Origin: ZC4RG29 sp036381475
GTDB taxonomy: Bacteria; Bacteroidota; Bacteroidia; Cytophagales; Cyclobacteriaceae
Length of the DNA: 7,783 bases
Reading direction: 5' to 3'
NCBI GenBank assembly: GCA_036381475.1
Contig: DASVCT010000311.1
Coordinates: 1 to 7,783, forward strand
Under the pieces are notes generated by a model. It was not told where the DNA came from. It saw nothing but the letters and a program-made list of their open reading frames with translations, and did no database searches. Position numbers and translations under genes: made by a program. Shown piece by piece: positions 5,304 through 7,783 of this stretch (positions are counted from its first letter, which is position 1; every line of letters starts with the position of its first letter).

Positions 5304-5397
5304 AACGGCAACAGGGGTTCGGTTTCGCGCCTTAAGATCCTGACCAAAAGCAGTTTGCGGGGTGATTCATATCATAACGAAATAACGCTGTTCTGGC

Positions 5398-5404
5398 TAC
5401 TTTG
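5398..5404 (+). promoter_or_regulatory. Weak -7 box of the membrane-protein gene
   Basis: TACTTTG lies 72 nt upstream of the ATG at 5477. It matches TAnnTTTG except for one missing spacer base, and no convincing -33 TTTG is found at the usual distance. It overlaps the in-frame TTG at 5402, which argues that translation starts further down. Confidence 0.2.
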
Positions 5405-5476
5405 CCAGTGCGACAAGATGGGATGATTCGTCATTTTGACTGGCTCGTGTCCCTTCACTCAATAAACGCTTACGCT

Positions 5477-5914
5477 ATGAAAACAAAAAGTGAAATAACG
5501 TTTGGCCAGGTGGCATGGACCGCCCTGCTCATCGAGTTGATTTTGGCCGCCGCTCAATTCCTGTACCTGACATTGTACTCGCGCGCCAACCCCGCGATTG
5601 AAATCGCGCTACCTGCAGATTACCTGACGACAGGAGCGTTCTATGGTTTTCAAATCGCAGGCGTGTTGTTTTACGCCTTCGTCGTCTACGTTATTGCGAT
5701 GATGAGCCCACCGAAACCCATGATCAAAGTGCTCGCACTCGTCGTGATCGGAGGGCTAATAGAACTTAGTATTTATATAATGATGCAAACCGCCCTTGGC
5801 GGTGCTGTGATCTTTTCCTTCGCAGATAAAATCCTTGCAGCTGCTTTGGGCTTGATGCTGTATAATTTTAATGGGGATCGGGTCATGTCCGAACCACGCA
5901 GGGGAGCAGTGTGA
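5477..5914 (+). CDS. Small four-helix membrane protein of unknown function
   Basis: A 145-residue protein starting at ATG 5477 (MKTKSEITFGQ). Earlier in-frame starts (TTG 5402, ATG 5423) would add a polar, non-conserved-looking leader; the first overlaps the possible -7 box. Four hydrophobic segments are visible: about 11-34 (VAWTALLIELILAAAQFLYL), 50-76, 83-103 and 107-130. The 15-residue tail is polar (NGDRVMSEPRRGAV). TM1 carries Glu20 and TM3 Glu96, acidic residues within the membrane. No family is recognised with confidence. It is transcribed away from the AraC gene, so regulation by that protein is possible, and it converges on the CarboxypepD_reg gene. Confidence 0.75.
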   Translation: MKTKSEITFGQVAWTALLIELILAAAQFLYLTLYSRANPAIEIALPADYLTTGAFYGFQIAGVLFYAFVVYVIAMMSPPKPMIKVLALVVIGGLIELSIYIMMQTALGGAVIFSFADKILAAALGLMLYNFNGDRVMSEPRRGAV

Positions 5915-5933
5915 GGGTGGGGATTCTGATTGT

Positions 5934-6023
5934 CGATTAGCGATTTGTGATTTGTGATTTTTTTTTCCACTAATTATGCTCGGTGCACCAAATCGAAAAT
6001 CAATAATCGCTAATCACTAATCG
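5934..6023. repeat. Inverted array of heptamer repeats between convergent genes
   Basis: The left arm (5934-5961) is a run of 7-bp units close to GATTNGY: GATTAGC, GATTTGT, GATTTGT, then a T-run. The right arm (5996-6023) is the complement of the related series GATTAGT, GATTAGC, GATTATT. The 28-nt arms pair at 23 Watson-Crick positions plus one G-U. The 34-nt centre holds most of a T9 tract and the palindrome GGTGCACC (5982-5989). It starts 19 nt after the membrane-protein stop and ends 4 nt before the stop of the CarboxypepD_reg gene. Like the hexamer hairpin at 2846-2912, it lacks a U-tract after the second arm. Confidence 0.7.
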
Positions 6024-6027
6024 AAAA

Positions 6028-7188
6028 TTATCCTCCCTCCTTGCCACCGGCCTCTCCCTTCCCACTACGCGGATAGTTCTCCTCCCAGAACGCTTCCCGG
6101 TATGGCACATCCATAATCCAGTGATCCGACGACCATTCTATGACTTGAACGTTGTCCTGGATGACACGTCGAAGGGAGACGGTATGGTCGATCACATAGA
6201 GCTTTTTATCAAAGTTGTAAAGGCGGTGTGTTTTGATTGAATAAGGAAAATAAGTTCCATTGACCTTCTTGTAGATAACATCCAGTCTAATAGTACCGAA
6301 TCCGAACATGTGTCGTACAATGGCAAGCGTATTGGTAGCGATATAGATTACACCCCCATACTTTACATCCTCGCCTGGTTCGATTTCCAAATCCTTCTTC
6401 CGACGGGAATATTCAAGTCGGACAACGGTGTCCTGATCGAATACGGAATGGCCGGCATATTTAAAATTCATTCTGTCAAATATCTTGGGGTTGAATACCG
6501 TATATCCCCCCTCCTTGTCGGCTCCCATGTTGTCTACGAGAAGGATGTCAAAACCCGGGAAAAAGGTAAAGTATTCCTTATTCGTCTTTTTAATCCGCGC
6601 GGGAGGAAAGGGGCTGCTGCCGTGCTCCCGCTTCTCGAGAGCTTTTGTCCAGTTAAACGTCTCTCCCCCTATATAACCTTTCCTATACACCAATAAGATG
6701 GTCTCCAGGTCGTAAACCGTCGATACCGTATCCTTGACCAGCATTCTGGAATAATACTCCAGGTTAAATGGCTTCTGACTGTAATTTTTGGGAATGGCGG
6801 CCATCGCCTCCTTCAAAAGCGCTTCAGGCGAGAGGCGTTTCTCGTTGACGACCACCTCTGCGAGATACTGCGTGAATGGTGCTAGTCGTATAATGGTTCG
6901 CTTCTCTGATTGTCGGAGTAGACTATCGATTGAAAGGAAGGCATTTCGATATCCAATCGACGATACCACCATTTTCTCCTTTGACTCAGCATCCGTCAGC
7001 TTTAGCTGAAACACGCCACTTTCATCCGACGCCGTTCCGATCGAAGTGTTGGTGATGAAAATACTCGCGAAGGGTACGGGCGTGCGGCTTTCAGCGTCGA
7101 CGACTCTACCCTTGAGAACGACCTGGGCCGGCGCATCCAACGTGAAGATAGAGGACACCAGGAGTACAAACCATTTGAGTCTACTCAT
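6028..7188 (-). CDS. Secreted CarboxypepD_reg / DUF5686-like protein
   Basis: A 386-residue protein with a Sec signal peptide at 1-21 (cleavage DAPA-Q). Residues about 24-104 form a CarboxypepD_reg-like beta-sandwich: VVLKGRVVDAESRTPVPFAS, then IGTASDESGVFQLKL and VVSSIGYR. This is the domain also found at the N-terminus of SusC/TonB-dependent receptors. The rest, from about SPEALLKEAMAAIPKNY (120-136), resembles the DUF5686-type region that follows this domain in many Bacteroidota proteins. It contains FNLEYYSRML, FFPGFD, a conserved-looking block around YKKVNGTYFPYSIK, and a Gly/Lys/Glu-rich tail. There is no TonB-dependent barrel, so it is not a receptor. The cellular location is periplasm or outer membrane; the function is unknown. 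Its ATG overlaps the end of the permease gene by 8 bp (ATGAGTAG), which indicates one operon and translational coupling. Confidence 0.8.
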   Translation of the reverse strand: MSRLKWFVLLVSSIFTLDAPAQVVLKGRVVDAESRTPVPFASIFITNTSIGTASDESGVFQLKLTDAESKEKMVVSSIGYRNAFLSIDSLLRQSEKRTIIRLAPFTQYLAEVVVNEKRLSPEALLKEAMAAIPKNYSQKPFNLEYYSRMLVKDTVSTVYDLETILLVYRKGYIGGETFNWTKALEKREHGSSPFPPARIKKTNKEYFTFFPGFDILLVDNMGADKEGGYTVFNPKIFDRMNFKYAGHSVFDQDTVVRLEYSRRKKDLEIEPGEDVKYGGVIYIATNTLAIVRHMFGFGTIRLDVIYKKVNGTYFPYSIKTHRLYNFDKKLYVIDHTVSLRRVIQDNVQVIEWSSDHWIMDVPYREAFWEENYPRSGKGEAGGKEGG

Positions 7189-7783
7189 TCTTAATCGCCT
7201 CTAATGGATTAATCCTCCAGAGTCGTACCATATGGTAAAGCAGCGCGAGGAGACAGAACGCCACCACGATCAGGACCGACTGAAGAAAAACATCCGGATC
7301 AATCGACGTCTTGTGATCGAACTTTTCAAGCCACCGATTAAGCACGAATAGTGAAAATGGAAACGCTAAAAGAGCACCCACGGTAATGCTGATGGCGTAT
7401 TCGCCATAGTTCGAAGAAAGCAGCTGAACAGCTCCGCCACCCAATATCTTCCGAATGCTTGTTTCCTTAAGACTTTGCTCCAATCGGATGTTAATTGCCC
7501 CAAAGATTCCGATGCACGCAATCAAAATGGACACGAAAGTGAACAACATGAGCAGATTCTTGACGGCATACTCCTTTTCCAGGTGCTGTTGAAAATAGTC
7601 ATCCAGGAACCGGTGGGAGAAAGGCTGACCCGTGATGTGTTGCTCCCAGAGAGTTTCGACACGGGCAATGTTCTCGCGGGAGGGGTTCTGAAGACCGATC
7701 AATACTTTCTCAGGCGAGTCCGTGTTGAGCCGGAAGCTCAAAGGTCCGGTGTCGCGCTCCAGGCCGTAAAACCGGAAGTTTTC
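7181..7783 (-). CDS. ABC transporter permease, MacB/FtsX type, C-terminal part
   Basis: 200 residues are visible. The frame stays open to the right edge, so the gene starts outside the window; an in-frame TTG at 7741 is not the real start. The visible part holds the end of an extracytoplasmic MacB_PCD-type domain (SRENIARVETLWEQH and HRFLDDYFQQHLEKEY). It is followed by an FtsX-like permease domain with three membrane segments at about 76-99, 126-149 and 165-185 of the fragment. The cytoplasmic coupling motif LKETSIRKILGG and the terminal WRINPLEAIKNE are typical of the long Cytophagales FtsX-family permeases. These usually have two permease domains and about 800 residues and work with a separate MacB/LolD-like ATPase. 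The role could be export of peptides or lipoproteins, or mechanotransmission. It is translationally coupled to the CarboxypepD_reg gene downstream. Confidence 0.85.
   Translation of the reverse strand, partial: ENFRFYGLERDTGPLSFRLNTDSPEKVLIGLQNPSRENIARVETLWEQHITGQPFSHRFLDDYFQQHLEKEYAVKNLLMLFTFVSILIACIGIFGAINIRLEQSLKETSIRKILGGGAVQLLSSNYGEYAISITVGALLAFPFSLFVLNRWLEKFDHKTSIDPDVFLQSVLIVVAFCLLALLYHMVRLWRINPLEAIKNE

Noticed and set aside
5958..5966. T9 tract as the U-tract of an intrinsic terminator for the membrane-protein gene
   Set aside because: It lies between the two arms of the heptamer array, not after a closed stem, and no GC-rich hairpin precedes it.

Overview
The window looks like a chromosomal stretch of a Bacteroidota genome, probably of the order Cytophagales. 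The support is indirect: near-consensus TAnnTTTG -7 boxes, a CarboxypepD_reg-like protein overlapping an FtsX/MacB-type permease, a Spy/CpxP-like small protein, a ThuA plus F5/8C secreted protein and many exported products. No rRNA, tRNA, CRISPR array, insertion sequence or prophage gene is visible.

Layout, left to right. (1) The C-terminus of a membrane fatty acid desaturase-like protein (+) is followed in the same frame, after a single TAA, by a 114-residue ORF of unknown function with no ATG start. (2) A secreted EthD-family protein (-) and a lipoprotein LpqC/PHB-depolymerase-like esterase (+) diverge from a 314-bp intergenic region. (3) A small exported LTxxQ (Spy/CpxP-like) protein (+) converges on (4) a secreted ThuA-domain protein with a C-terminal F5/8C carbohydrate-binding-like domain (-), which lies 66 bp downstream of an AraC-family regulator (-). 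(5) A four-helix membrane protein (+) diverges from the AraC gene and converges on (6) a secreted CarboxypepD_reg/DUF5686-like protein (-). That gene overlaps by 8 bp the end of an ABC transporter permease gene which runs off the right edge.

The most interesting signal is regulatory. An 18-nt element, roughly GTTCGYTTTNNTACAATY, lies 19-20 nt upstream of a TAnnTTTG-like box in front of three exported-protein genes: EthD, the esterase and ThuA-F5/8C. A weaker relative lies upstream of the AraC gene itself. This would fit a small local regulon, possibly under the AraC protein, but equally an extended promoter class. It was found by eye and has not been tested statistically.

A second theme is that two of the three convergent gene pairs are separated by long imperfect hairpins built from short tandem units: a hexamer GAYGCR at 2846-2912 and a heptamer related to GATTNGY at 5934-6023. 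Neither is followed by a U-tract. The third convergent gap (512-706) has only a weak inverted repeat. In front of the ThuA gene, a perfect 7-bp dyad with a GAAA loop lies between the -7 box and the start codon.
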